Below, in pieces: positions 53,715 to 62,099 of a DNA stretch of 64,000 nucleotides. The notes under the pieces were generated by a model. It did not search any database. It was not told where the DNA came from and worked only from the letters and a program-made list of their open reading frames with translations. The position numbers were made by a program, and so were the translations under genes. Source of the DNA: Rhizobium rhizogenes (GTDB lineage Bacteria; Pseudomonadota; Alphaproteobacteria; Rhizobiales; Rhizobiaceae); assembly GCF_002005205.3 (NCBI RefSeq), contig NZ_CP019702.2:682001-746000 (forward strand), written 5' to 3'. Position 1 is the stretch's first letter. Every line of letters begins with the position of its first letter.

Positions 53715-55124
53715 TTGTCGAAGATTGCACCGTTTCGTTTCGGGTTTTGCACCATTATCCTCATCGCCGCCGGTTCAGTGACCGGGCTGCCGCTGCTGCA
53801 ATCGGCAGGCGTGGCCCCCGGTATTGCGGCAGCACTCGCCGACGATGATGACGATGGCGGCAGCGATGACGACGATGGTGGCGGTAGCGGGTATGGCGGC
53901 TCTTCCGGCGGAGGAAACCGCGGCAGTGACGACCGGCGTCCGCGCGGCGATCTGCGCTCGCTTTTCGGCTGGCCATTCCAGCGGGCGGAGCGCAGGCCGC
54001 CGCCCCGAAGGGCCGTGACCGTTCCGGATCGTGCGCCCAGCGAAATCCTGGCACTCGGTCTCGACGAGACATCGATTGCAAATCTGGCGCAGCAAGGGTT
54101 TGCCGCCGATGAGCGAATAAACGTTGCGCTAACCGGCAGCGAGTTGGTCAAGCTGACGATACCACGGGGCATGACGCTGGAGACCGCACGACAGGCCGTC
54201 ATCGCCGCAGCTCCCGCCGCATCCGTGGATTTCAATCATTTCTATCGGCCGGAACAGAAGGAAGCCTCCTCCTGTTCGGGTGATGGCTGCAGGCTCGTCA
54301 GGCATATGGTCGGCTGGCCTCTCGATGGCAGTCAGGATCAAACGCCGAGCTGTGCCGCGCCATTGCCGATCGGCCTCATCGACACCGCCATAAACGCCGG
54401 GCACGCATCGCTTGCCGAGGCCGCGATCGAGGTCGTGCAACTGGGCGATGATGCAAGATCGCCCTCGGGCGAGCAGCATGGAACCGCGGTTGCCGCCCTT
54501 CTGGTCGGGGCTGCGGGCAGCCGCGCGCCCGGCCTCCTCCCGTCCGGCCGCCTTGTGGCGATAGATGCCTTCCAGCGATATCGCAGAACGGCCGATATTG
54601 CCGAAACATACGATCTCATCCGGGCAATTGACGTGCTGGCCGAGAGAAAAATCCGGATCGTCAACCTCAGCCTGAGCGGACCGGCGAACGCGCTGCTCGA
54701 AAAGGCGGTGCGCGCGACAATCGACAAAGGCACGATCCTGATCGCCGCAGCCGGCAATGAAGGCCCGAACGCCAAGCCGGTCTATCCCGCGGCCTATGCG
54801 GATGTCATCGCCGTGACGGCCGTGGACAGAAGCATGAAGCCCTATCGGCGCGCCGTTCGCGGTGAATATGTCGACATTGCCGCGCCTGGCGTCGGCGTAT
54901 GGACCGCCGCCTCCATCTCCGGCGGCAGACAGAAGAGTGGCACATCTTTCGCCGCACCTTTTGTGACGGCCGCGGCCTCGCTGCTGCTGGGCGCAAATCC
55001 GGACATGCGGCCGAACGATCTGGCGGATGCGCTGGCACGCTCGGCAAGCGACATGGGTGCACCGGGCAAGGACGCGATTTTCGGCTGGGGCCTGCTGAAC
55101 GCACGATCCTTGTGCCAAAGCTGA
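53715..55124 (+). CDS. secreted subtilisin-like (S8) serine protease with Asp/Gly-rich N-terminal segment
   Basis: A 469-residue exported protease. The signal peptide is about residues 1-42. A low-complexity stretch follows (43-73, DDDDDGGSDDDD and Gly/Ser repeats), then a basic Pro/Arg segment and a short pro-domain-like region (105-180). The catalytic domain has Asp223 in LIDTAIN, His255 in EQHGTAVAALLVG, oxyanion Asn348 in AAAGNEGP and Ser411 in SGTSFAAPF. The start is TTG at 53715, eight bases after GGAG; no in-frame ATG is usable. It is divergent from the ECF sigma gene, which may control it. Confidence 0.87.
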   Translation: MSKIAPFRFGFCTIILIAAGSVTGLPLLQSAGVAPGIAAALADDDDDGGSDDDDGGGSGYGGSSGGGNRGSDDRRPRGDLRSLFGWPFQRAERRPPPRRAVTVPDRAPSEILALGLDETSIANLAQQGFAADERINVALTGSELVKLTIPRGMTLETARQAVIAAAPAASVDFNHFYRPEQKEASSCSGDGCRLVRHMVGWPLDGSQDQTPSCAAPLPIGLIDTAINAGHASLAEAAIEVVQLGDDARSPSGEQHGTAVAALLVGAAGSRAPGLLPSGRLVAIDAFQRYRRTADIAETYDLIRAIDVLAERKIRIVNLSLSGPANALLEKAVRATIDKGTILIAAAGNEGPNAKPVYPAAYADVIAVTAVDRSMKPYRRAVRGEYVDIAAPGVGVWTAASISGGRQKSGTSFAAPFVTAAASLLLGANPDMRPNDLADALARSASDMGAPGKDAIFGWGLLNARSLCQS

Positions 55125-55177
55125 GTTCGCCGGTGTCGTTTATCGTCTGGCCTCGTTCATACGCGCCCGCAATGAAA

Positions 55178-55200
55178 ATGCCCGGCACAAGGCCGGGCAT
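55178..55200. terminator. hairpin terminator between convergent protease and Asp-rich genes
   Basis: ATGCCCGGC (55178-55186) pairs perfectly with GCCGGGCAT (55192-55200) over a five-base loop. The minus-strand side continues into CATTTTCATT and the plus side into TAGATTTT, so it may serve both genes. Confidence 0.75.
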
Positions 55201-55225
55201 GAACATTAGATTTTGATGCGGGATA

Positions 55226-55480
55226 TCAATCGTCATCATCGTCATCGTCGTCGTCATCGGAGGAACCATCACGGAACCCCCGCCATCCATCATTGTCACC
55301 ACGATAGCGGCGACTGTAACGACGATCATCGTCGTCATCATTGTCATCATCCACCAGGACGATGTGTGAGCGCACGGTAAGCTGCGGCGGCATCGGCGTG
55401 GTATGCGCCGGAGATGCCGCAACTGTGAGGGTTACCGTGGCAAGTAGCGCCGCCGCGCCTGCGGCAAAAATCGAACTCAT
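55226..55480 (-). CDS. small exported protein with a poly-aspartate C-terminus
   Basis: An 84-residue protein with a signal peptide (MSSIFAAGAAALLATVTLTV, cleaved after ASPA or HTT). A short basic/aromatic middle (RRYSRRYRGDNDGWRG) lies between two acidic blocks: DDDNDDDDD near residues 44-52 and a final run of ten Asp. The DNA of the tail is a GAT/GAC simple repeat (55229-55262). AAGGAG lies seven bases before the ATG at 55480. I recognise no family. Calcium binding or electrostatic interaction is possible. Its Asp tracts echo those of the adjacent protease. Confidence 0.72.
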   Translation of the reverse strand: MSSIFAAGAAALLATVTLTVAASPAHTTPMPPQLTVRSHIVLVDDDNDDDDDRRYSRRYRGDNDGWRGFRDGSSDDDDDDDDDD

Positions 55481-55716
55481 GGCTTTTCTCCTTCCATGTC
55501 TGGTGTCGATACCTGCCGATGAACGCGACTGCCGCAGCTTTATTCCGTGGAGTGACAATTTCCCCGGACCACCCTGCATTTAAAAACTCACTTTGGTTGG
55601 GAATAATCACCGTCATCGAACGTTCATATTCCCACACGGGGAGTTTTGAGCCGCCCGGCGGCCTCCCGATCCGAAACCGCCTTCTGATGACGGCGCAATT
55701 CAAAGGAGGCCGAGTG

Positions 55717-57195
55717 GTGGCGCACCTTATGTCCTTGCCCACGGCAAATCCAAAGAAAGAACTGGCGACAGTCGCCGTAACCGAGACAACCGTTTCCATC
55801 CGGCGCCTCAGGCAGATCGTCGCAGCGCTGCTGACTGTCTTCGCTGCCGTGCTGATCTTCCTTGCAATCGACGGCCTGACAATGCCGATGCGGGCAACGC
55901 TGTTCATCTTCTTCTCGGCCATCACCGCATGGACGGTGCTGGAACTGCCCGAAACGCCGGTTGCCCTGACCGGAGCCATCGCCCTTGCCGTCGTCGGCGC
56001 CATACCGGAAGATTTGGTTTACCAGTCGCTGGGCAATGACATCATCTGGCTTCTTCTGTCTGCCTTCGTGATTGCCGGCGTATTGAGGAATGTGGGTCTC
56101 ATCGAGCAGGTGACGGCGCGTCTGATGCCGAAAATGCGCAGCATACGCTCCATGTTCTGGATGCTGACATTTCTGACCTTCGCGACTGCTTTCGTCATTC
56201 CCTCCACCTCAGCCCGGGCCGCGATCCTCATGCCGGTCTATCTCGGGCTCTCGAGCGCAATCGGCAACAGCCGGATCTCGCGCGCCCTCGGCCTGCTCTT
56301 TCCCACGATTATCCTCCTGTCGGCCGGCGCATCCCTGATCGGGGCCGGAGCGCATCTGATCGCCGCCGGTTTTTTGTTCCGCCTCACCGGAACTCAACCG
56401 GATTTCATTGGTTGGCTGGTGCTGGCCGGCCCGTTTTCGCTCATCACCTGCCTGATCGCCTGCGCCATCCTGCTGCATGTGTTTCTCACCAGAGAGGAAC
56501 GCGACATGGCCCCGGACAGCAAAGCGGGGCTGACACGTACCCTCCCCTTCTCCAGAGAACAGGTCGTCGTCGCGGGGGTGGTCTGCCTTACCGTCCTGAT
56601 GTTTTCCACCCAGTCCATTCACGGTATCGGGATGGCACTGACCGGCATGGTGGCAGCCCTTGTGCTCTGCACACCGAACGTCTCCGGCATGACGTTGAAG
56701 GCGGCCTTGAAAACCGTCGAGTGGAACCTGCTTCTTTTCATGGCGGGCACGCTCGTCATCGGCGAAGCGCTGATCGAGACGGGAACGGCGCAGATGCTGG
56801 CCGACCGGCTGGTGGCCGTTTTCCGCCAGAGCATGATCACCGCACCGGTCATCATCATCTCGTTTGCCGTGATCGTCGCCGCCATTTCCCATCTGGTGAT
56901 CACCTCGCGCACGGCACGGGTGACGGTTCTCATTCCCGCCTTTGCGCTGCCCTTGTCCGGCCTCGGCGTGGAACCGGCCGTGCTTGTGATGGCGGTGACA
57001 CTGGCAAGCGGCTTTTGCCAGATGACAATGGTATCGGCAAAACCGGTGGTCCTGTTCGGTGGCCTGGAGCCCGCGGCATTCACGCAAGCCGACCTGCGCA
57101 AGCTTGGTTACTTCCTCCTGCCACCCTTCATATTACTACTCATCCTCTCGGCCGCATTTCTTTGGCCGATGCAGGAAATTTTACGGAAAAACTAA
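55717..57195 (+). CDS. SLC13/DASS-type anion permease
   Basis: A transporter of about 492 residues with many hydrophobic segments and two matching half-domains. Each has a hairpin-like Ser/Thr-rich motif: FVIPSTSARAAILMPVYLG in the first half and SHLVITSRTARVTVLIPAFA in the second, as in the sodium/dicarboxylate-sulfate family. A GTG at 55717 lies seven bases after AAAGGAGG and is preferred. GTG 55714 or ATG 55729 are alternatives, and the frame also extends further upstream. The glycerate kinase downstream suggests a hydroxy-acid substrate, but a terminator separates them. Confidence 0.82.
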   Translation: MAHLMSLPTANPKKELATVAVTETTVSIRRLRQIVAALLTVFAAVLIFLAIDGLTMPMRATLFIFFSAITAWTVLELPETPVALTGAIALAVVGAIPEDLVYQSLGNDIIWLLLSAFVIAGVLRNVGLIEQVTARLMPKMRSIRSMFWMLTFLTFATAFVIPSTSARAAILMPVYLGLSSAIGNSRISRALGLLFPTIILLSAGASLIGAGAHLIAAGFLFRLTGTQPDFIGWLVLAGPFSLITCLIACAILLHVFLTREERDMAPDSKAGLTRTLPFSREQVVVAGVVCLTVLMFSTQSIHGIGMALTGMVAALVLCTPNVSGMTLKAALKTVEWNLLLFMAGTLVIGEALIETGTAQMLADRLVAVFRQSMITAPVIIISFAVIVAAISHLVITSRTARVTVLIPAFALPLSGLGVEPAVLVMAVTLASGFCQMTMVSAKPVVLFGGLEPAAFTQADLRKLGYFLLPPFILLLILSAAFLWPMQEILRKN

Positions 57196-57217
57196 CATAA
57201 ACAGTGACTTGAAACAA

Positions 57218-57246
57218 ATAAAAGGCCGCGACATGCGGCCTTTTAT
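57218..57246. terminator. strong rho-independent terminator after the permease
   Basis: ATAAAAGGCCGC (57218-57229) pairs perfectly with GCGGCCTTTTAT (57235-57246) over a five-base loop; T-rich sequence continues to the right. It lies 22 bases after the permease stop. Confidence 0.9.
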
Positions 57247-57338
57247 TATTTATCCGACTAAATTTTTCAATCACCGGAATAAGCATCGGGCCGGCACGTT
57301 TCCTCAATGTCACATAACTGTCATGAAAGGATCGTCCC

Positions 57339-58514
57339 ATGCCCTTCCGCGTTGTAGTTGCCCCCTCTGGTTTCAAGGAAAGCCTGTCAGCCGAACAGGC
57401 CGCCGACTGCATTGAAAAAGGTGTTCTGCGCGCATTCCCCGGCTCTGTTGTGGTCAAGGCGCCCATGGCCGACGGCGGCGAAGGTTTTACCCGGGCATTG
57501 ATCGGCGCCACCAATGGCACCATCCACCCGGTGACGGTGACCGGCCCGCTTGGGCAGCCCGTCCCGGCCTTTGTCGGGTTTCTCGGCGGATGCGCCGAGC
57601 CGACGGCGGTCATCGAAATGGCCGCGGCCGCCGGCCTCAGCCTTGTTCCGCGCGATCGCCGCAATCCCTGCCTGACCACCAGCTATGGGGTCGGCGAACT
57701 CGTGCGCGCTGCGCTCGACCGTGGCGCAAGACGAATATTGCTCGGCTGCGGCGACAGCGGCATCAATGACGGTGGTGCCGGCATGGCCCAGGCGCTGGGC
57801 GTTCGACTGCTCGACGCCGCCGGCCGCGATCTTGATCGCGGCGGCGTGGCATTGACAAGACTGGACCGCATCGATCTCGGCAACCGCGATCCGCGCCTGT
57901 CCGGGGTGCGCATTGATGCCGCTGTGAACTGGCACAACCAGCTTCTCGGAGAACGTGGTGTCGCCCGCATTTTTGGCCCGCAGAAAGGCGCGACGCCGGA
58001 ACAGGTGGAAGAGCTCGCTGCGGCGATGGAAATCTATGCCGCCCGCATCAAGGACACCACAGATATTGATGTCGGCTCTGCACCAGGTGCCGGCGCATCC
58101 GGTGGCCTGGGTGCGGCAGTCCTCGGCCTGCTCTGCGGCAAGCTTCATCCCCGCTACGATATCGTCATGCAATATCTCGATGTCGACGACTATCTGCGCA
58201 ACGCCGACCTCGTGATCACCGCAGAAGGAAGCCTTGATGGCCAGACCCCCTTCGGCAAGGTTCCTGCCGAAATCGCCCGTCGGGCCAAGGAAGCCGGCGT
58301 TCCCGTCGTTGCCCTCGCAGGTACGATCGGCAAGGGAGTGAGGCTCAATTTCGAGTGCGGGATCGATGCTTTCGCCTCGATATTGACCCGGCCATGCTCC
58401 CTTGAGGATGCAATATCACTGGCACCCAAGCTTCTGGCCCGCGCAGCGGAGGATGCTGTCAGGATGATCATGATCGGTATGAACCTGCGACTGCCGATGG
58501 GAAAAGTGGGCTAA
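57339..58514 (+). CDS. glycerate 2-kinase (GlxK/GarK family)
   Basis: A 391-residue kinase. APSGFKESLSAEQAAD (about 8-23) and PMADGGEGFT are diagnostic; GCGDSGINDGGAGMAQALG is near 138-156, FGPQKGATPEQVEEL near 210-224, PGAGASGGLG near 248-257, and ITAEGSLDGQTPFGK near 291-305. It converts D-glycerate to 2-phosphoglycerate. The segment before FGPQKGA reads DAAVNWHNQLLGERG where the family usually has DVxNPLxG, a small oddity. It has its own 92-base upstream region after a terminator, so it is probably transcribed separately. Confidence 0.9.
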   Translation: MPFRVVVAPSGFKESLSAEQAADCIEKGVLRAFPGSVVVKAPMADGGEGFTRALIGATNGTIHPVTVTGPLGQPVPAFVGFLGGCAEPTAVIEMAAAAGLSLVPRDRRNPCLTTSYGVGELVRAALDRGARRILLGCGDSGINDGGAGMAQALGVRLLDAAGRDLDRGGVALTRLDRIDLGNRDPRLSGVRIDAAVNWHNQLLGERGVARIFGPQKGATPEQVEELAAAMEIYAARIKDTTDIDVGSAPGAGASGGLGAAVLGLLCGKLHPRYDIVMQYLDVDDYLRNADLVITAEGSLDGQTPFGKVPAEIARRAKEAGVPVVALAGTIGKGVRLNFECGIDAFASILTRPCSLEDAISLAPKLLARAAEDAVRMIMIGMNLRLPMGKVG

Positions 58515-58920
58515 CACAGGAACCAGGGCTTCCGTAGGCAGCGACCGAAATCACCCGTGGGCAACTGATATCCTGACCCCAAAAAAGGCTGTAGCCGGTC
58601 GGGACAGTGTTGCCGACCAGGATTGGATTGTTCGTGCCGTGGACAGGATAAATAGGTGTGCCGGCCATCCATGTTGCGACTGTCGTCTGTAGGTTCCTCA
58701 TGATCATCCGGATGTCGGGATCCAGCGAGGTGAGGCAGCATTTCTGGCGACGACAGCATCACGGCCATCGAAGGTGCGAGCCTCATTGACGGCGTCTGGT
58801 TTCGGAGGCGCGCCCGCAATCATTTTCAGAAACCGTTGCGGGCATGCCGCAGGCTTCAGCACTTGAAATGGTCCCGGATCCGAAACAATTGGGAATTCGA
58901 GAAATAATCCCAGCTACATG
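58515..58920. other. about 400 bases without a supportable gene
   Basis: On the minus strand two overlapping short frames could be pieces of one decayed gene: a 39-codon frame starting MIAGAPPKPDAVNEARTF near 58824, and a shifted frame around 58707-58520 with YPVHGTNNPILVGNTVPTG. Neither is recognised. I annotate no gene here. Confidence 0.3.
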
Positions 58921-58957
58921 CCCGATCAGCGCGAGCGCATGTCTCGCGCTGATCGGG
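58921..58957. terminator. perfect 15-bp hairpin downstream of the AhpD-like gene
   Basis: CCCGATCAGCGCGAG (58921-58935) pairs exactly with CTCGCGCTGATCGGG (58943-58957) over a seven-base loop. It begins eight bases past the AhpD-like stop (minus strand). No T-run flanks it on either side, but the stem is strong. Confidence 0.65.
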
Positions 58958-58964
58958 ACTTACA

Positions 58965-59315
58965 TCACTTGCCCGGCAGGCTTTTGATCGCGTCGAAGAC
59001 GCGAGCCGTATAGGTCAGCGCAGCGCCGGCATTAAGCGAGATAGCCACGCCGAGGGCCTCGGCGATCTCTTCTTCGCTGGCGCCCAGTTCGATGGCCTTC
59101 TTGGCGTGAACGGCGATGCATCCGTCGCAGCGGGTCGTGACCGCAACCGCCAGAGCAATGATCTCGTGCATCTTCGGCTCAAGCTTACCGGTCTTGTTGC
59201 CGCTGGCTTCCATGATGTTCAACCCGCGAAGAACATCGGGGCTGAGCTTTGCGAAATCGCCGACGCGGCCGATCAGGGCGTCGCGGTATGAATTCCAGTC
59301 CTGCATGTTGCTCAT
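58965..59315 (-). CDS. carboxymuconolactone decarboxylase/AhpD-like protein
   Basis: A 116-residue helical protein of the CMD family with VTTRCDGCIAVHAKKAIELG: the CxxC plus His pattern (Cys near residues 63 and 66) found in AhpD-type peroxidase partners. EEEIAEALGVAISLNAGAAL follows. The redox Cys pair suggests thiol-dependent peroxide or organic-radical detoxification rather than aromatic ring metabolism. It is nine bases after the SDR gene and presumably co-transcribed with it under TetR control. Confidence 0.88.
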   Translation of the reverse strand: MSNMQDWNSYRDALIGRVGDFAKLSPDVLRGLNIMEASGNKTGKLEPKMHEIIALAVAVTTRCDGCIAVHAKKAIELGASEEEIAEALGVAISLNAGAALTYTARVFDAIKSLPGK

Positions 59316-59324
59316 GAAAGCCTC

Positions 59325-60092
59325 CTACTGGCGGCCGGCGGTGACGCCGCCGTCTACGGGAAGGATCGTGCCGGTGATCCATGATGCCTGTTCGGACGCC
59401 AGGAAAAGGATCGCTTCGGCGACGTCGCGCGGCTGGCCATTACGACCGAGCGGATGAAAGGCATTAAAGGTCGGCAGAACCTGTTTGACCTGATCGTCCG
59501 ACAGGAAGGTGTTGTAGACCGGCGTTTCGACAACGGCCGGAGCGACGGCATTGATGCGGATATTATAGGGCGCAAGCTCTATGGCAAGGTTGCGAACCAT
59601 GGCGTGGACGCCGGCATTGGCTGCGGAATAGGCTGCCGACGGCGTCGCACCGATAGCCTGGATCGCCCATAGGGAACCGGTCTGGACGATCGCTCCACCC
59701 TTGTCCTTCATCGCCTTCGCGGCAGCCTGTGCCGTGAAGAACTTGCCCTTCAGGATCGTGTCCAGATACCAGTCATAATCCGTCTCGGTCAGTTCAAGGA
59801 ACGGTTTCGGATTAAAGACCCCCGCATTGTTCACCAGAATATCGAGCTTGCCGAACGCCGAAACCGCGATATCAACGAGCGCGGCACCGGTCTCCGGCTT
59901 TGCGATGTCACCTGCAGACACGACGACATTCTGCCCGCTCGGATCGATCTCCTTCGCAGCAGCCTCCAGTTTTGCCAGATCGCGGCCATTGATGGCGACC
60001 TTTGCGCCCTCCGCCAGGAATCGGACCGCAGCTTCCTTGCCAATGCCTGAGCCGCCGCCGGTGATCGCAATTACCTTGTTTTCAAAACGCAT
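59325..60092 (-). CDS. SDR-family oxidoreductase, divergent to tetR
   Basis: A 255-residue [15 protein letters not shown] (about 11-22) and INGRDLAKL point to NADP; NNAGVFN is near 88-94; QTGSLWA holds the catalytic Ser, and YSAANAG replaces the usual YxxxK: the Tyr is present but the Lys position is Asn. The C-terminal [12 protein letters not shown] is typical. Loss of the lysine makes normal catalysis questionable or different. The start lies 17 bases from a 22-bp perfect palindrome, which should bind the divergent TetR. Confidence 0.83.
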   Translation of the reverse strand: MRFENKVIAITGGGSGIGKEAAVRFLAEGAKVAINGRDLAKLEAAAKEIDPSGQNVVVSAGDIAKPETGAALVDIAVSAFGKLDILVNNAGVFNPKPFLELTETDYDWYLDTILKGKFFTAQAAAKAMKDKGGAIVQTGSLWAIQAIGATPSAAYSAANAGVHAMVRNLAIELAPYNIRINAVAPAVVETPVYNTFLSDDQVKQVLPTFNAFHPLGRNGQPRDVAEAILFLASEQASWITGTILPVDGGVTAGRQ

Positions 60093-60108
60093 TCTCTGTC
60101 TCCTTATT

Positions 60109-60184
60109 GTCTATCTAACGTTAGATAGACAGCCTACTTATGGATTGCGTTTCGCGGATGCAAGCCCTATCTAACATTAGATAG
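60109..60184. promoter_or_regulatory. two TetR operator palindromes
   Basis: A perfect 22-bp palindrome with half site GTCTATCTAAC lies at 60109-60130. A second copy, CTATCTAACATTAGATAG, with one mismatched central pair, lies at 60167-60184. Copy one is at the SDR promoter and copy two is just before the tetR start, fitting autoregulation and control of both directions. Confidence 0.85.
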
Positions 60185-60198
60185 AGAGGATTTTGAAA

Positions 60199-60702
60199 AT
60201 GACCGATACGACAGCTGCTATTCTGGATGCTGCGGAGAGACGAATTCGAAGCGGCGGCTACAGCGGCTTCAGCTTCAGGGACGTGGCCGCAGATGTCGGC
60301 GTGAAAGCGTCTTCCGTCCACTACCATTTTCCGGCGAAGGAGAAGCTCGCCGCGGCTGTGGCCAAACGTTACACGGACCGTTTCATGGCTGCCGTGGACG
60401 CCGAGATCGACCGGGGAACGGGCGCCATAGAAGCCTGGAAACGAACCTTTTTCACCGCTTTGCGGCGTGACGGGCGCATGTGTCTGTGCGGCACGCTGGC
60501 GGCGACCGCACATGACCTGCCGGAAGAGGTGCGGATGGAAGTGAAACGTTTCTTCCTGCTGGGCATCGAAAAACTGGAGGCCGCCGGCCTCGGCAGGGAC
60601 AAGGCGTTTCATGCGCTGGCGACGCTGGAAGGCGCGATGCTGATCGCAAACGTTCTGGAGAACCCGTCAATATTCGAGAATGGCAGCGCTGCCCTCGTAT
60701 GA
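60199..60702 (+). CDS. TetR-family regulator
   Basis: A 167-residue TetR regulator with the N-terminal DNA-binding domain RIRSGGYSGFSFRDVAADVG and VKASSVHYHFPAKEKLAAAV (about 12-52). Its C-terminal domain has MCLCGTLAATAHDLPEEVRMEV, with a Cys pair (about 93-95) that could sense oxidants or electrophiles. That would fit the AhpD-like neighbour. The ATG at 60199 follows AGAGAGGA. The downstream LysR gene begins 31 bases after its stop. Confidence 0.88.
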   Translation: MTDTTAAILDAAERRIRSGGYSGFSFRDVAADVGVKASSVHYHFPAKEKLAAAVAKRYTDRFMAAVDAEIDRGTGAIEAWKRTFFTALRRDGRMCLCGTLAATAHDLPEEVRMEVKRFFLLGIEKLEAAGLGRDKAFHALATLEGAMLIANVLENPSIFENGSAALV

Positions 60703-60733
60703 GAGCATGGCCGGCCAGGGAGGAAAGTCCGTC

Positions 60734-61660
60734 ATGCAGAAGAAAGCGCCAGTCTATCTCAATGCGCTGCGCGCCTTCGAGGCAAGCGCCCGGCATGGCA
60801 GTTTTTCCGCGGCGGCAGAGGAACTCAACGTCACCGCGGCAGCGGTCGGCCAACTTGTCCGCGGACTGGAAGAGTGGCTCGGCATGCCGCTATTCCATCG
60901 CAGCACCTCGGGCAAAACCCGATTGAAGCTGACGGAGCCGGCGGAAAGTGCACTTCCGGACATTCGCGCCGGTCTCGACAGGCTGGGCATCGGGCTGCAG
61001 CGCCTGCACGAATCGACGACGAGCGGCATCCTCAATGTCACCGTCAGTCCCGCCTTTGCAGCCAAATGGCTGATGCCCCGGATCGACCGCTTTCAGGCCA
61101 GATGCCCGGACACGGATATCCGGATCGAGACGAGCCTGAAACTTGCCGATTTCAAGGCACAGGGCCTCGATATCGGCGTGCGCTACGGCGATGGGACATG
61201 GCCGGAGCTTATCGCCGAGAAACTGATGGACGAGGATGTTTTTCCCGTCTGCTCGCCCGGTTTTCACACCGCACATCATCTGGTGTCACCGCAGGACCTC
61301 CAGAACGCGCCTCTCATTCATGATCTGTCCATTGACCCTTCGGTGGGCTTCATTGGCTGGCCGGCCTGGCTGGAGGCTGCGGACGTCACCGGGCCACCGC
61401 CACAACGGGGCATGAGGATCAATAACTCGGCCGCTGTGCTGCAGGCCGCGATAGAGGGACGAGGTATCGCCCTGGCGAGAAGCATTCTCGCCCATGACGA
61501 TCTGGCCGCCGGCCGGCTCCAGAGGCTTTTTCCCGATGTCCGGGTGGCCTCGAAACTGGCCTATTATGTTGTCTACCGAACAGAATATGCCGCGCTGCCT
61601 AAACTGAAAGCCTTCCGCGATTGGCTATTCGATGAAGCGCAGGCACGCTTCCTGTCGTGA
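60734..61660 (+). CDS. LysR-family regulator (GcvA-like)
   Basis: A 308-residue LysR protein of the GcvA type. The helix-turn-helix is YLNALRAFEASARHGSFSAA and LNVTAAAVGQLVRGLEEWLG (about 7-50); the effector domain has SPAFAAKWLMPRIDRF and LDIGVRYGDGTWP. Upstream ATGs at 60680 and 60707 lie in or next to the tetR end; the start at 60734 has AGGAAAG at good distance. It could control the following amine oxidase genes, which run in the same direction, but the target is unknown. Confidence 0.88.
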   Translation: MQKKAPVYLNALRAFEASARHGSFSAAAEELNVTAAAVGQLVRGLEEWLGMPLFHRSTSGKTRLKLTEPAESALPDIRAGLDRLGIGLQRLHESTTSGILNVTVSPAFAAKWLMPRIDRFQARCPDTDIRIETSLKLADFKAQGLDIGVRYGDGTWPELIAEKLMDEDVFPVCSPGFHTAHHLVSPQDLQNAPLIHDLSIDPSVGFIGWPAWLEAADVTGPPPQRGMRINNSAAVLQAAIEGRGIALARSILAHDDLAAGRLQRLFPDVRVASKLAYYVVYRTEYAALPKLKAFRDWLFDEAQARFLS

Positions 61661-61779
61661 GATAGTTTTTCTTTCCCGCGGCGAAGAAAGTCTCATTTGT
61701 CCAAGAGGCGACTTCCGTTGAAGTTTGCGCATGCAAACTGCTGACGGCCGATGGCCGTGCGTGAACCGAAAGGGAAATC

Positions 61780-62061
61780 ATGGCCTACCTCGAAATTACG
61801 CTTCAAATCAAGGAAAGCGACCGCGCCGCTGCGGCGAACATCTATCAGAAATACAAGCAATCATTCCTGTCCGAGATCGCCGGAGCCACATCCAAGGAGT
61901 TGTTGATCCGTCCGGATGACGTTCAGGTCCTGCACGGCTTCAACACGAGCGACCATGCGAAAGCCTATCTCGAAAGCGCAATGTTCAACGACGATGTCGT
62001 GACCGGGCTGAAGCCCCTGCTTGTGGCGGCACCTGAAATCCGCATCTACGAGGTTGCCTGA
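61780..62061 (+). CDS. small ABM-like (dimeric alpha/beta barrel) protein
   Basis: A 93-residue protein with LEITLQIKESDRAAAANIYQ, LIRPDDVQVLHGFNTSDHAK and APEIRIYEVA. The alternation of a first strand, helix, a central VQVLHGF strand and AKAYLES resembles antibiotic-biosynthesis-monooxygenase-like barrels, often accessory to oxidases. The ATG follows AAAGGGAA. It precedes the flavin amine oxidase by 38 bases and is probably in the same unit. Confidence 0.65.
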   Translation: MAYLEITLQIKESDRAAAANIYQKYKQSFLSEIAGATSKELLIRPDDVQVLHGFNTSDHAKAYLESAMFNDDVVTGLKPLLVAAPEIRIYEVA

Positions 62062-62099
62062 GGGCCGGCGGAGTGCTGACTTCAGGTTCCAGCAATCAG

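Noticed and set aside
55229..55262. simple GAT/GTC-type repeat considered as a CRISPR-like or satellite array
   Set aside because: It is only a codon-level poly-Asp repeat at the end of a gene, with no spacer structure.
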